From Sphingomonas qomolangmaensis (GTDB taxonomy: Bacteria > Pseudomonadota > Alphaproteobacteria > Sphingomonadales > Sphingomonadaceae): a stretch of 64,000 bases of DNA. Where the stretch lies: positions 2,169,501 to 2,233,500 of the forward strand of contig NZ_CP101740.1 in the NCBI RefSeq assembly GCF_024496245.1. Reading direction: 5' to 3'. The notes under the pieces were generated by a model. The model ran no database searches, had not been told where the DNA came from, and saw only the letters and a program-made list of their open reading frames with translations. This document shows, in pieces, positions 9,143 through 18,909 of the stretch (positions are counted from its first letter, which is position 1; each line of letters begins with the position of its first letter). Position numbers and translations under genes: made by a program.

Positions 9143-11737
9143 ATGCACGATGTACACGCCTCGCCCGCCCTGCCCCGCGTCATCCGCCGCGCCGATTATG
9201 CCGCGCCCGATTGGCTGGTGCCCGACATCGCGATGGTGATCGACCTCGACCCCGCGCAGACGCATGTCCGCACGACGATGTCGGTCACACGCAACGGCGC
9301 GCATGATCGCCCGCTGCGGCTCGACGGCGACATGATCGAACCCTCGATCGTCTGGATCGACGGGATCGAAGCCGATGCCTGGACACGCACTGGCGGGATG
9401 CTCGAAATCCCGCTGACCGGCCAGCATCACATCGTCGAGATCGAAGTGCTGCTCGCGCCCGAGCGCAACACCCAGCTGATGGGGCTCTATGCCTCGGGTG
9501 GGTTGCTGTGCACCCAGTGCGAGGCCGAGGGGTTTCGCCGCATCACCTTCTTCCCAGACCGGCCCGACGTGCTCAGCCGCTACAAGGTGCGGCTGATCGC
9601 CAACAAGGCGCGCTTCCCGGTGCTGCTCGCCAATGGCGACCCGGTCGGCACCGGCGACCTGGAAGATGGGAAACATTATGCCGATTGGGACGATCCCTTT
9701 CCCAAGCCCTGCTATCTGTTCGCATTGGTCGCGGGCGATCTGGTCGCCAATCGTACGACCTTCGTCACGCGATCGGGGCGCGAGGTATCGCTGGCGATCT
9801 GGGTGCGCGCGCCCGATCTCGCCAAGACCGACCATGCGCTCCACGCGCTCAGTACCTCGATGCGCTGGGACGAGGAGGTCTATGGCCGCGAATATGACCT
9901 CGACGTCTTCAACATCGTCGCGGTCGACGATTTCAACTTCGGCGCGATGGAAAACAAGGGGCTGAACATCTTCAACAGCCGCTACATCCTCGCCGATCCC
10001 GACACCGCGACCGATTACGACTACGACGCGGTCGCCGCGGTGGTCGCGCACGAATATTTCCATAACTGGTCGGGCAATCGCGTGACCTGCCGCGACTGGT
10101 TCCAGCTTTCGCTGAAGGAAGGCTTCACCGTCTATCGCGACCAGCAGTTCAGCGCTGATCAGGGATCGGCGGCGGTCAAGCGGATCGAGGATGTCCGCAC
10201 GCTGCGCGCGGCGCAATTCCCCGAGGATTCGGGGCCGCTCGCGCATCCGGTGCGTCCCGATGAATATCAGGAAATCTCGAACTTCTACACCGCGACGATC
10301 TACAACAAGGGCGCCGAGGTCATCCGCATGATGGCCACAATGCTCGGCCGCGACCGCTTCCGCGCAGGCTCGGACCTGTATTTCGATCGGCACGACGGCA
10401 CCGCCGCCACCGTCGAGGATTTCGCGCTCGCGATGGAAGACGCGGGCGAGATCGACCTCGCGCAGTTCCGCCTGTGGTATTCGCAGGCCGGCACCCCGCG
10501 CGTCACCGCCACGCTCACCCACCATGCCGGCGATGGCCGCGCGATGCTCAGCCTGCGCCAGCACGTCCCCGCCACGCCGGGCCAGCCGACCAAGCAGCCG
10601 ATGGTGCTGCCGCTGCGGATCAAGCTGTTCGGCGCCGACACCGGCAAGCCGCTGGGCGAGGAACGGCTGTTCCTGCTGCGCGACGCTGCCGCCGAGATCG
10701 CGTTCGAGACGGTGACCGAAACCCCGGTGCTGTCGATCAATCGCGGTTTTTCGGCGCCGGTGGTCGTCGAGACCAACCGCACCGCCGCCGACCTCGCCTT
10801 CCTAAGCGCGCACGACGACGATCCGTTCGCGCGCTACGAAGCCATGCAGCAATTGATGCTCGACACGCTGGTGACCGCGGTGACGCACGGCCATGCCGAC
10901 CACCAGGCGGTGATCGACGCGGTCCGCAACACGCTGACCGACGCCAACCTCGATTCGGCCTTCATCGCCGAAGCGGTGCTGCTGCCGTCGGACAGCTTCA
11001 TCGGTGACCAGCTCGCGGTGGTCGATCCCGATGCGGTTTCGGCGGCGCGCGAGGCGCTTCGCCGCGACCTTGGCCGTGCGCTCGAGCGCGACTGGCGCGA
11101 GGCGTATGAACGCTCGCGCGCCAACCGCTTCGAATACTCCCCCGCCGCCAAGGGCGCGCGGCGACTGCGCACGGTGTCGCTCGGCTATATCGCCGCAAGC
11201 GGCGCCGCGGATGCGGCCGAGCTGGCGTTCGTCCAGTTCGAAAATGCCGACAACATGACCGACCGACAGGGCGCGCTGACCACCTTGGTCAGCTCGCACG
11301 CCGACAGCCGGATCGCCGCGCTCGACATCTTCTACAATCGCTATTCGGACAATCCGCTGGTGCTCGACAAATGGTTCTCGACCCAGGCGCTGTCGTCGCG
11401 CGACGACACGCTGGCGGTGGTCGAGGAATTGGCGCGCCACCGCGACTTCACGCTGGCCAACCCCAACCGCGCGCGCGCGCTGGTGGGGGCGTTCAGCGTC
11501 AACCAGCGCGCGTTCCACGCCGCCGACGGCCGCGGCTATCGCTTCGTCGCCGACCAGCTGATCGCGCTCGACAAATTGAACCCGCAGACCGCGGCGAAGC
11601 TGGTCCCGCCGCTCGGCCGCTGGAAGCGCTTCGACGAGGGGCGGGCTACCCTGATGCGCGGTGAGTTGGAGCGCATCCTGGCGACGCCGGGGCTAAGCAA
11701 GGACATGTTCGAGCAGGTGGCGAAAAGCCTCGACTAA
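9143..11737 (+). CDS. pepN: Aminopeptidase N (M1 family)
   Basis: Cytoplasmic zinc aminopeptidase of 864 aa, the length of the gamma/alphaproteobacterial PepN type. The exopeptidase motif GAMEN is at residues 267-271. The zinc site HEYFH is at 303-307 and its glutamate follows in WFQLSLKEGFTV (about 326). The C-terminal helical DUF3458-like domain is complete (LDKLNPQTAAKLVPPLGRW). It starts MHDVHASPALPRVIRRADY, is divergent from the M28 pair, and is followed by hairpins. It removes N-terminal residues from peptides during protein turnover. Confidence 0.97.
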   Translation: MHDVHASPALPRVIRRADYAAPDWLVPDIAMVIDLDPAQTHVRTTMSVTRNGAHDRPLRLDGDMIEPSIVWIDGIEADAWTRTGGMLEIPLTGQHHIVEIEVLLAPERNTQLMGLYASGGLLCTQCEAEGFRRITFFPDRPDVLSRYKVRLIANKARFPVLLANGDPVGTGDLEDGKHYADWDDPFPKPCYLFALVAGDLVANRTTFVTRSGREVSLAIWVRAPDLAKTDHALHALSTSMRWDEEVYGREYDLDVFNIVAVDDFNFGAMENKGLNIFNSRYILADPDTATDYDYDAVAAVVAHEYFHNWSGNRVTCRDWFQLSLKEGFTVYRDQQFSADQGSAAVKRIEDVRTLRAAQFPEDSGPLAHPVRPDEYQEISNFYTATIYNKGAEVIRMMATMLGRDRFRAGSDLYFDRHDGTAATVEDFALAMEDAGEIDLAQFRLWYSQAGTPRVTATLTHHAGDGRAMLSLRQHVPATPGQPTKQPMVLPLRIKLFGADTGKPLGEERLFLLRDAAAEIAFETVTETPVLSINRGFSAPVVVETNRTAADLAFLSAHDDDPFARYEAMQQLMLDTLVTAVTHGHADHQAVIDAVRNTLTDANLDSAFIAEAVLLPSDSFIGDQLAVVDPDAVSAAREALRRDLGRALERDWREAYERSRANRFEYSPAAKGARRLRTVSLGYIAASGAADAAELAFVQFENADNMTDRQGALTTLVSSHADSRIAALDIFYNRYSDNPLVLDKWFSTQALSSRDDTLAVVEELARHRDFTLANPNRARALVGAFSVNQRAFHAADGRGYRFVADQLIALDKLNPQTAAKLVPPLGRWKRFDEGRATLMRGELERILATPGLSKDMFEQVAKSLD

Positions 11738-11744
11738 CCCTTCC

Positions 11745-11865
11745 CCCTCTCCCCTTCGGGGAGAGGGCAAGCGACCCGGCGCATGCCGGGGAAGCGCGGG
11801 AGAGGGGCAGTGAGGGAGCGCATCGCACTGCCCCTCTCCCAACCCTCTCCCCAAAGGGGAGAGGG
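11745..11865. terminator. Paired hairpins between convergent genes
   Basis: Two near-identical 23-nt palindromes, ccctctcccc-ttc-ggggagaggg at 11745-11767 and ccctctcccc-aaa-ggggagaggg at 11843-11865, bracket 75 nt of related G/C-rich repeat. They sit exactly between the stops of pepN and the convergent phosphatase gene and could end transcription from both sides. The same palindrome recurs at 41564 and 41653. Confidence 0.6.
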
Positions 11866-11876
11866 CTTTATGCGCT

Positions 11877-13505
11877 TCACCCCATCACATTGCGCCCACG
11901 CCGCACCGTCGCTGTATGCCCCACGCTCGCCGCCGGCGAACGCTGGCGCACGCCGTCGACGAAGATCCATTCGTTGGTCGCGGTGTCGGGGGTCAGGCTC
12001 AGCGCCATATAGCCGCGGCGCGAGGTGTCGCACCATTTGAGCTCGGGATTGGTCGCCACCAGCGCCGCCGCGACCCGCTTGGGATCGATGCCGATCGCGC
12101 TTTCATAGCCGGGCGAGGTCACGCCGTGGCCGGCAAACTCGACCGCGGCGGGCTTGCCGTCCTGCGCCAGGTCGTACGCCCAGCCATTGTGGCTGTCGCC
12201 CGCGATCACGATCGTGCTGCCGCCATGGCGCTGCGCCGATTGCAGGAAGCGCGCGCGCGCGGCGGGATAGCCGCCCCAATTATCGAGATTGCTCGGCAGC
12301 CCCAGCTTGCTCGCCGCGACCCCGCCTTGGAAATAGGCCTTTACCCGCGCGGGGGAGTCGGCCTTGATCCAGCCCAGCGCATCCTCAGGCGCGCGCGTCT
12401 GGCCCATGATCGTGCCGAAGCCGACCACCTGCCAGCGCACCTGGTCGCGCACCGACGACGCCATCGCCGCATCGAGCCAGGCCTCCTGCGTCGATCCCAT
12501 CATCGTCACCGCCGGATCCTGCCACGCGCCGTCACGGAATGCGGTGAGCGCGGCGATCGGATCGCCACCCGCCATGAACAGCGGCGCCAGTTCGGGGGGC
12601 TTGCTGCGCCCGAACAGCCGCGTCTCGGTGCGGAACAGCGTCGCCAGATTGCCGACAGCATAACTACCCCAGGGTTCGTCGCTGACCGGCAGCCATTCGC
12701 GAAACGCCTGCACCGCCGCCGCGCGCCGCGTCGCCCAGTCGCCTTCGTCGGCCTGGTGGTTTTGTGCGCCGCCTTCCCACGAATCATTGGCCGATTCGTG
12801 ATCGTCCCACTGCACCACCATCGCATGGTTCTGGTGCAGCGCCTGCAGATCGGGGTCGGCACGATAGCTGGCGTAGCGCAGGCGATAATCAGCGAGCGCG
12901 ACCATTTCCTTCATCGGCTGCGGAACACGATTGCCCACCACCTGCGCCGCCGCGGGATAATTGTCGGGGGCGTATTCGTAGACATAGTCGCCCAGATGAA
13001 TCGTCAGGTCGATATCGTCGCGCGGCGCAGCGTGCGCATAGGCGTTGAAATAGCCGAAGCCCAGGTTCGAGCACGAGAAGATCGCCGCCTTGAACGCGCG
13101 CGTATCACCCAGCGGCAGCGTCTTGGCACGCCCGACGGGCGAGAAGCTGCCGTCGGGCGCGACGAAGCGATAATGATAGCGGGTGAAGGGCTTGAGGCCG
13201 GTGACGGTGATCTTGGCGGTATGATCGCGCCACGGCCCCGTCACCAACTCGCCGCCGCCGACGACGCGCGTGAAATCGGCGCTCTCGGCGACCTCGACGC
13301 GGAGCTTCGCCGCGCCGCCATCGGCGGGGACGTAGCGCGTCCAGAACAGCATCGCGTCGGCCGCGGGTTCGCCCGACGCCACCTTATGGGTGAAGCCACG
13401 CCCGCCGAGCACATTGGCGACCTGCGCAAACCCCGGCAGCGCAAAGGCGCCCAGGCCGAGCGTGCCGGTGAGCATGAAGGATCGGCGGTCGATGCGAATG
13501 GTCAT
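11877..13505 (-). CDS. Alkaline phosphatase D family protein (PhoD-like)
   Basis: 542-aa phosphodiesterase/phosphatase exported by the Tat pathway. The signal has DRRSFMLTG followed by a hydrophobic stretch and ALPGFAQ. The start at 13505 is preceded by AGGGAG. A fibronectin-like N-terminal domain (GEPAADAMLFWTRY; TRYHYRF) precedes the metallophosphatase core. Metal-site motifs HLGDYVYEY, QWDDHESAND and IAGDSHNGW are visible. It probably releases phosphate from extracellular esters. A longer upstream frame exists but lacks family similarity. Confidence 0.92.
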   Translation of the reverse strand: MTIRIDRRSFMLTGTLGLGAFALPGFAQVANVLGGRGFTHKVASGEPAADAMLFWTRYVPADGGAAKLRVEVAESADFTRVVGGGELVTGPWRDHTAKITVTGLKPFTRYHYRFVAPDGSFSPVGRAKTLPLGDTRAFKAAIFSCSNLGFGYFNAYAHAAPRDDIDLTIHLGDYVYEYAPDNYPAAAQVVGNRVPQPMKEMVALADYRLRYASYRADPDLQALHQNHAMVVQWDDHESANDSWEGGAQNHQADEGDWATRRAAAVQAFREWLPVSDEPWGSYAVGNLATLFRTETRLFGRSKPPELAPLFMAGGDPIAALTAFRDGAWQDPAVTMMGSTQEAWLDAAMASSVRDQVRWQVVGFGTIMGQTRAPEDALGWIKADSPARVKAYFQGGVAASKLGLPSNLDNWGGYPAARARFLQSAQRHGGSTIVIAGDSHNGWAYDLAQDGKPAAVEFAGHGVTSPGYESAIGIDPKRVAAALVATNPELKWCDTSRRGYMALSLTPDTATNEWIFVDGVRQRSPAASVGHTATVRRGRNVMG

Positions 13506-13590
13506 GGTCGGGCTCCCTGTTGCGACTCTCTGTGCCTCCGGCTGATTGCGGGATCGTGACACCGCTGCGCGCCGTCGATATGCGCGGCGG

Positions 13591-15042
13591 ATGGCGAGCA
13601 TCCCCCGATCCTGGAGCCCCTCGCGCCTGCCGCGCTGGGCGGTGCTGTTGCTGGTCGCATTCGCCGCGCGGGCGGTGACGCTCGGCAACCCGATCCTGCA
13701 GGTCGACGAGCAATTCTACTTCGTCACCGCGCACGCGATGCACGGCGGCGCGCTGCCCTATGTCGATATCTGGGATCGCAAGCCGATCGGGCTGTTCCTG
13801 CTCTATCTGCCCGCTGCCGCGCTGGGCTGGCCCAATGGCATCGTCGCCTACCAGATCCTAGCGCTGGCGGCGGCGGTGGGGACCGCCTTCGTGATAGCGG
13901 TTCTCGCCGATCGAGCCGGTTGGCGACGCGGCGCGCTCGCGGCGGCGATCCTGTATATACTGTGGCTTAACTTTGCCGAGGGCCAGGGCGGCCAGTCGCC
14001 CGTCTTCTACAATTTGCTGGTGGTTGGCGCGGTCGCAGTGCTTGCTAGCAGCGCTACGCGCCCGCGCGCGCTTGGCGCGATGCTGCTGCTCGGATTGGCG
14101 ATCCAGATCAAATATAGCGTCGTCTTCGAAGGCGCCGCGCTGGGATGCTGGGTGCTGTGGCAGCGCCGCCGCGATGGTGCGCTGGCGGTCGCCGGCCTGG
14201 CGGCCGCGATGATCGCGCTCGCGGTCGCGCCGACCGCGGCCGCATGGCTGTGGTACGCGCGGGCGGGGCAGTCGGAGGCGTTCCTCTACGCCAATTTCCT
14301 GTCGATCCTGGCGCGCAGCCGCGATCCGATCGCCGAACAAGCGGGCAATTTCGCGTTCGTCGCGGTCATCCTGGCGCCGTTGCTGGTGCTCGCCTGGCTC
14401 GGGCGACGCGGCGGCAACGCGGTGGCGGGGCTGCTCCACTTGTGGCTGCTGGCAGCGCTCGCCGGATTGTTCGCGTTCGGCGGCTGGTACGATCATTATG
14501 CGCTGCCGGTGATCGCCGCCGCCTGCGCCTGCGCTGCGGGATTTTTCGCCGGCGATCGGCGGACGCCGCGCGCCACCGCGATCTTCCTGGTGGCGTTGTT
14601 CATCGGCGGCCAGGGAATTCTGCTGTTCAAGCGGCACGAGCGCGGGTCCGCCGCGCAGTTCGCGGCGATCGCCGACGCGGTAGGACCCGGCCCGGGCTGC
14701 CTGCTGGTCTATTCGGGGGCGACGATGCTGTATCCCGCCACCGGGCGCTGCCGGACGAGTCACCTGGTCTTCCCGAGCCATTTCAGCCGCACCCGCGAGC
14801 GTGGTGCGGTCGGCATCGATCAAGCCGCGGCCTTGGCGGCCGCGCTCGCGATGCGGCCCGAACGGATCGTCGCCGATACCGGCTATCGCGGCGAACGCCC
14901 CGCGATCCGTCGCCAATTGAATGCAGCGCTCGCGCGCGATTACGTGACGCTCGGCGCGTTCGCGCTGGGGCGCAAGACCCTGGTCGTCTACGCCCCGGCG
15001 GGCAGCGCCGACCCTGCCCGTCGCCGATCGACCAGCTCCTGA
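13591..15042 (+). CDS. Multi-spanning membrane protein, GT39/ArnT-like glycosyltransferase
   Basis: 483 aa, with about ten transmembrane helices and a short loop after the first carrying an acidic motif (NPILQVDEQFYF), the place where GT-C fold glycosyltransferases keep their catalytic Asp. The C-terminal third is a soluble domain (LLVYSGATMLYP...). It probably transfers a sugar from a polyprenyl-phosphate donor onto an envelope acceptor; substrate unknown. ATG at 13591 chosen; an in-frame TTG at 13546 would add 15 Arg-rich residues. The last 55 nt overlap the end of the convergent GT4 gene. Confidence 0.72.
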   Translation: MASIPRSWSPSRLPRWAVLLLVAFAARAVTLGNPILQVDEQFYFVTAHAMHGGALPYVDIWDRKPIGLFLLYLPAAALGWPNGIVAYQILALAAAVGTAFVIAVLADRAGWRRGALAAAILYILWLNFAEGQGGQSPVFYNLLVVGAVAVLASSATRPRALGAMLLLGLAIQIKYSVVFEGAALGCWVLWQRRRDGALAVAGLAAAMIALAVAPTAAAWLWYARAGQSEAFLYANFLSILARSRDPIAEQAGNFAFVAVILAPLLVLAWLGRRGGNAVAGLLHLWLLAALAGLFAFGGWYDHYALPVIAAACACAAGFFAGDRRTPRATAIFLVALFIGGQGILLFKRHERGSAAQFAAIADAVGPGPGCLLVYSGATMLYPATGRCRTSHLVFPSHFSRTRERGAVGIDQAAALAAALAMRPERIVADTGYRGERPAIRRQLNAALARDYVTLGAFALGRKTLVVYAPAGSADPARRRSTSS

Positions 15043-16184
15043 TAATAGGCCATCAGGTCGCGCGCATGGTCGACATCGGTGCGGACATGATCGGCGGCCG
15101 CGACCGCCGCGGCGCGAAGCACTTTTTGGTCGCGCGCGAACATCCGGTGGATCGCCTCGGTCGCCGATTTCGTATCGCGCGCGCGATAGGTTTCGGCGAA
15201 CGCAGGCTCGGCGATCTCGAAGCAACCGCCCTCGTCGGGGACGATCATCGGCAGCCCCGACGCCAGCGCCTCGGCAGCGACCAGCCCGAACGGCTCCATA
15301 TCCGAGCCATGGATCAGCGCGTCGCAGCTCGCGAGCACGCGGGTGAAGCGATCGCGATCGTACATCGGGCGGAACAGCCGGATATGCGGGCTGTCGGCGA
15401 CCCGCTTGGCCAGCGCGTTGCGCTCGGGGCCATTGCCCAGCAGGATCAGGCCGACGGGCAGGTCGGCGCCCGCGCGCTCGACCGCGTCGATCACCAGCGG
15501 CCAGCGCTTCTCGGGATGATGCCGCCCCAGCCCGATCAGCAAATGCCCCTCGGGCGGCAACCCGCATTGCGCGAGCAGCGCCGCGCGCAGCGTCTCGTCG
15601 CGCAGGCTGGGCGAGAACGAGCCGCGCTGGATTCCCAGCGGCATCGATGCGTCGACGCGCAGCCCGCGCGCGCGGTTACGCTTGGCAAGCGCGGGGCCAT
15701 TGGTGACGAAGGCGTCGTACAGCCGCAGGAAGCGTTCGTACCGGTTGGTGTACCAGGTAAAGGCGCGCTCGATCCGCTCGGGGCTCGCCATCCCCTCGAA
15801 CCAGCGCAGCGGATAGGCCGCCATATTGTCGTTGTGCGCGAAGAACACCTTCACCGCATCGCCCTGCCACTCTCCGACAAAAAAGGCGGGGCGCCACGGC
15901 GAGCTGGTCTCGACCACGTCGGGCTGGAGCTGGTCGAGCAGGGGGATCACCCCCTCGCCATCGCGGAACATGCAATAATTGCGGTCGAGCAGCAGCGGCA
16001 GCGCCTTGACCCAGAAGATCCGCCCGCCGCCGGGGCGCTCCTCGACCCAATCGTCCTGCGCGGTCGGCGCGATCACGATCAGCTCATGCCCCAGATCGGC
16101 CATGATCCCCATCTTGCGATCGAGATAGGTGCGAACCCCGCCGCCGGTGGGCGAGTAGAATTCGTTGACGTCGACGACGCGCAT
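14988..16184 (-). CDS. GT4-family glycosyltransferase
   Basis: 398-aa GT-B fold retaining glycosyltransferase, cytoplasmic or membrane-associated. The N-terminal acceptor half begins MRVVDVNEFYSPTGGGVRTY with the glycine-rich loop. The donor-binding half has GLGRHHPEKRW and the E-x7-E motif in MEPFGLVAAEALASG. It is last in a minus-strand group with a membrane protein and a DUF2141 protein; the gap to the DUF2141 gene is 9 nt. It likely acts on a lipid-linked sugar or glycolipid. Convergent overlap of 55 nt with the GT39-like gene. Confidence 0.88.
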   Translation of the reverse strand: MRVVDVNEFYSPTGGGVRTYLDRKMGIMADLGHELIVIAPTAQDDWVEERPGGGRIFWVKALPLLLDRNYCMFRDGEGVIPLLDQLQPDVVETSSPWRPAFFVGEWQGDAVKVFFAHNDNMAAYPLRWFEGMASPERIERAFTWYTNRYERFLRLYDAFVTNGPALAKRNRARGLRVDASMPLGIQRGSFSPSLRDETLRAALLAQCGLPPEGHLLIGLGRHHPEKRWPLVIDAVERAGADLPVGLILLGNGPERNALAKRVADSPHIRLFRPMYDRDRFTRVLASCDALIHGSDMEPFGLVAAEALASGLPMIVPDEGGCFEIAEPAFAETYRARDTKSATEAIHRMFARDQKVLRAAAVAAADHVRTDVDHARDLMAYYQELVDRRRAGSALPAGA

Positions 16185-16193
16185 CGAGCTGGC

Positions 16194-16718
16194 TTAGCTG
16201 TCGCTGGGGGCGAAGCCGCCGAGCCCGCGCAGATATTGCGCGCGGATGTTGGTCGCGGTCACGCCGTTGCCGACGTCGATCACCGCTTGGGTGACCTTGG
16301 GACGGCTCCGCCCCAGCCGCTTGTTGCTGGGAAAGCCCGCGCCGTCCTTCCAGAAATTGAACTTGTTCTTGCCGTCGCGATCATGGGTGAACAGGATCGC
16401 ATAGCGCCCCGCGCGCGGGGTGCGGATACACAGGCTGACCGCGCCATTGGCGGGGGTATCGGCCCAGACGCGGCGAAACACCTTGCCCTCGGCGAGCAGG
16501 TCGCGATCGTCCTTCAGGAAATCGGCCTCGTTTGCGGGATATAGCTCGAGCTTGAGGCGTCCGGTGCGGTCCTTCAAGCCCGTCACGTTGACACGGATCG
16601 CCGGGCCGCCGTTGCCGGTGCAGGCCTGCCGATCGCTACCAAGGATTTCGGCTTGCGCAAAAGCGGGGTTCACCGCCGCGACGGCGATTGCCGTCGCCAA
16701 TAGAGTCTTCGCGATCAT
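16194..16718 (-). CDS. DUF2141 domain protein, periplasmic
   Basis: 174 aa with a signal peptide (MIAKTLLATAIAVAAVNPAFAQ). The DUF2141 core follows: VNVTGLKDRTGRLKLELYP, CIRTPRAGRYAILFTHDRDGKNKFNFW and GFPSNK. Members are small secreted beta-sandwich proteins of unknown function, common in Sphingomonadales. The ATG overlaps the upstream membrane-protein stop by 4 nt (ATGA), so the two are translationally coupled and followed closely by the GT4 gene. Confidence 0.88.
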   Translation of the reverse strand: MIAKTLLATAIAVAAVNPAFAQAEILGSDRQACTGNGGPAIRVNVTGLKDRTGRLKLELYPANEADFLKDDRDLLAEGKVFRRVWADTPANGAVSLCIRTPRAGRYAILFTHDRDGKNKFNFWKDGAGFPSNKRLGRSRPKVTQAVIDVGNGVTATNIRAQYLRGLGGFAPSDS

Positions 16719-17785
16719 CGCGGGTTCCTAATCAAAGCATGGATGCCGAAGAGCCCGATCAACACGCCGTGGAGCAGCAATACCATCGCTGCGGTAACGG
16801 CGATCAGTTCGGACAGTGCTTCGCCTTGCCCTATTAAAATAATCGCGAAGTTGGCGAAAAGAAGGTCCTTGTTGGGCACCAATGGCAGGCGCGATACCAG
16901 CAGCCGCCCCGCGGCCAGGAACAGCCACATCCCCACCGACACGTCGGGCATCGCGAAATGCCAGGCCAGCCCGATCATCGTCGAGCCCACCAGCAGCCGC
17001 AGGCAATGGACGCCGAACACCCACCAAAGGGTCGGCCGCGGCAGCGAAAACACGCGGCGCGAGAAGAGCAAGAACGGCAGCGATGTCGCGACGATGACCG
17101 CCGCCGACCCGAGCAACGTCTCGAACTGGTTCTCGGTCAGCAAGGTCGCGCCGAACGGCAGCGCCAGCCCGATCATCAGCAAGGTGATGCCGTTGCCCGC
17201 GATCGCCGACAGGATCGTCACGTCCTTGACCGCGCCGAAGGGCGCCGCGACCATCTTCATCCGCGCGCGCGCCCAGGCATAGAAATACGCCTCGCCCGAA
17301 TAGCCGATCACCACTTCGTTCGCGATCCGCTTCTTGTGGAGCGCCATCATCCCTTCGAGCGGAATCCCCCACAAACGGCGGAAGATCACATAATCGAAGG
17401 TGGGCGGCGACATGTAGAGAATCAGGAATGCGATGTAAAAGCCCGGATGCGTCGGCACCGCCTGTTGCAGCGCCGCCAGCCCCTCGCCGAACAATTCGAA
17501 GCCCAGCCCGACGATCATCGCCAGGCTGAGCGCGGCGCCGAGGATTCGCGGCCAGCGCCGCTTGATCGTCTCGATCGGCTGGAGCGAATCGAGTTCGGGG
17601 ACCGAAATCAGCGGCGGCTCTACCGCGGGCGCGGCTGCTGCGTAGGACGACGAGGCGCGGTAATCTGAATGCTTCACGTGGAGGTTGATCCGCGGCTCAA
17701 AAGGAAGTCCAATGCCGCTGGCCCCGTAGCAGGTCGGCGGATACGCAAGCAAACTGGCCGTCAATGCGGCCTTTACGCCGCACAT
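16715..17785 (-). CDS. Polytopic membrane protein, LPG-synthase-like fold suspected
   Basis: Up to 356 aa with about eight hydrophobic segments and two basic, amphipathic inserts (KKRIANEVVIGYSGEAYFYAWARARMK). The overall pattern recalls the lysylphosphatidylglycerol synthase transmembrane family (flippase-like proteins), but I see no diagnostic motif. Start uncertain: ATG at 17785 lacks a Shine-Dalgarno, and a GTG at 17677 (KHSDYRASSS) would drop a poorly hydrophobic N-terminus. It heads a group with DUF2141 and a GT4 transferase, suggesting lipid or glycolipid handling. Confidence 0.7.
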   Translation of the reverse strand: MCGVKAALTASLLAYPPTCYGASGIGLPFEPRINLHVKHSDYRASSSYAAAAPAVEPPLISVPELDSLQPIETIKRRWPRILGAALSLAMIVGLGFELFGEGLAALQQAVPTHPGFYIAFLILYMSPPTFDYVIFRRLWGIPLEGMMALHKKRIANEVVIGYSGEAYFYAWARARMKMVAAPFGAVKDVTILSAIAGNGITLLMIGLALPFGATLLTENQFETLLGSAAVIVATSLPFLLFSRRVFSLPRPTLWWVFGVHCLRLLVGSTMIGLAWHFAMPDVSVGMWLFLAAGRLLVSRLPLVPNKDLLFANFAIILIGQGEALSELIAVTAAMVLLLHGVLIGLFGIHALIRNPR

Positions 17786-17835
17786 TGCGGTTTCTTGATG
17801 GACGATTTGGGCAGTCTCAAGGCAGGACGCAACCC

Positions 17836-18909
17836 ATGCCCACTCCGACCGCCTTGCATATCGCCTCGTTCGTCCAGACTCTCGCCGGCGGCGGTGTCGA
17901 GCGCGCCTTGCTGCGAATGGCCGATGGCTGGACCGCGCGCGGCCACCGCGTTACGCTGATCGCAGGCGATCTGACCGGGCCGCTGCGCCCCGAACTACCT
18001 GAAAAGGTGGAGATCGTGGCGGCGCGGGGGGCGGGCTATCGCGACCTGATACGCGCCGCGCGCGGCATCGACGCGCTGCGCGCCGACATCGTCTTCTGCC
18101 CGGGCAATCATTATACCGCGATCGCGCTTGCATCCCGCAGCGGGACTCGCGCGCCGATCGTCAGCAAGCTGTCGAACGCGCTTTCGGGGATTCACCGCCC
18201 GCCGATCGCGTGGGGTAACGCCGCCTGGCTGTGGCTGCAGCCGCGCTTCATCGATCATCTGGTGGCGATGACCCCCGCGATGGCGGCCGAGGCGCAGCGC
18301 GCGATGCGGATGCCCGCGAATCGCATCTCGGTGATCGCCAACCCGCCCGCGCGCGCTCGGGGCGACGCGAAGCCGGTGCCGCTTCCGGCCGGGCGCTTCG
18401 TGCTCGGAGTCGGGCGTCTCGCGCCGCAAAAGCGCTGGGACCGGCTGATCGCCGCGCTCCCCCGCCTCGCCGATCAGGATGTCGCGCTGGTGATCCTGGG
18501 CGAAGGCCCGATGCGGGTGGCGCTTTCCGAACAGGCGGCGCGGCTCGGCGTCGCCCACCGCGTCCACCTGCCGGGCCACGCCGCCGACCCGCTGCCCGCA
18601 ATGGCGCGCGCGGCGGTGGTCGCGCTGACCTCGGAGCATGAAGGCGTGCCGGGCGTGCTGCGCGAGGCGATCGCGCAAGGCACCCCGGTAGTCTCGACCG
18701 ATTCGAGCGTGGCGATCCCCGAGCTGATTACCTCGCCCACGCTGGGGACGATCGTCGCGCGTGACGACGAAGCGGCGCTGGTGGTGGCGCTCGATGCGTG
18801 GCTTTCGCCCCTGGCGATTCGCCCGACGCCGAGCGCGGCGGGCGACGACGATCCGGTCGGCGACTATCTCGCGCTGTTCGGCCGGCTGACCGCGGCGCGG
18901 CGCGCTTAA
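17836..18909 (+). CDS. GT4-family glycosyltransferase
   Basis: 357-aa GT-B fold transferase. The N-terminus MPTPTALHIASFVQTLAGGGVERALLRMA is the classic acceptor-domain opening. The donor half has LGVGRLAPQKRWDRLI, LGEGPMR and an E-x7-E motif in EHEGVPGVLREA. ATG at 17836 follows AAGG/AGGA at modest spacing. It is divergent from the membrane-protein group on its left and ends TTAA, sharing 4 nt with the convergent maiA stop. Probable envelope-polysaccharide assembly; acceptor unknown. Confidence 0.9.
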   Translation: MPTPTALHIASFVQTLAGGGVERALLRMADGWTARGHRVTLIAGDLTGPLRPELPEKVEIVAARGAGYRDLIRAARGIDALRADIVFCPGNHYTAIALASRSGTRAPIVSKLSNALSGIHRPPIAWGNAAWLWLQPRFIDHLVAMTPAMAAEAQRAMRMPANRISVIANPPARARGDAKPVPLPAGRFVLGVGRLAPQKRWDRLIAALPRLADQDVALVILGEGPMRVALSEQAARLGVAHRVHLPGHAADPLPAMARAAVVALTSEHEGVPGVLREAIAQGTPVVSTDSSVAIPELITSPTLGTIVARDDEAALVVALDAWLSPLAIRPTPSAAGDDDPVGDYLALFGRLTAARRA

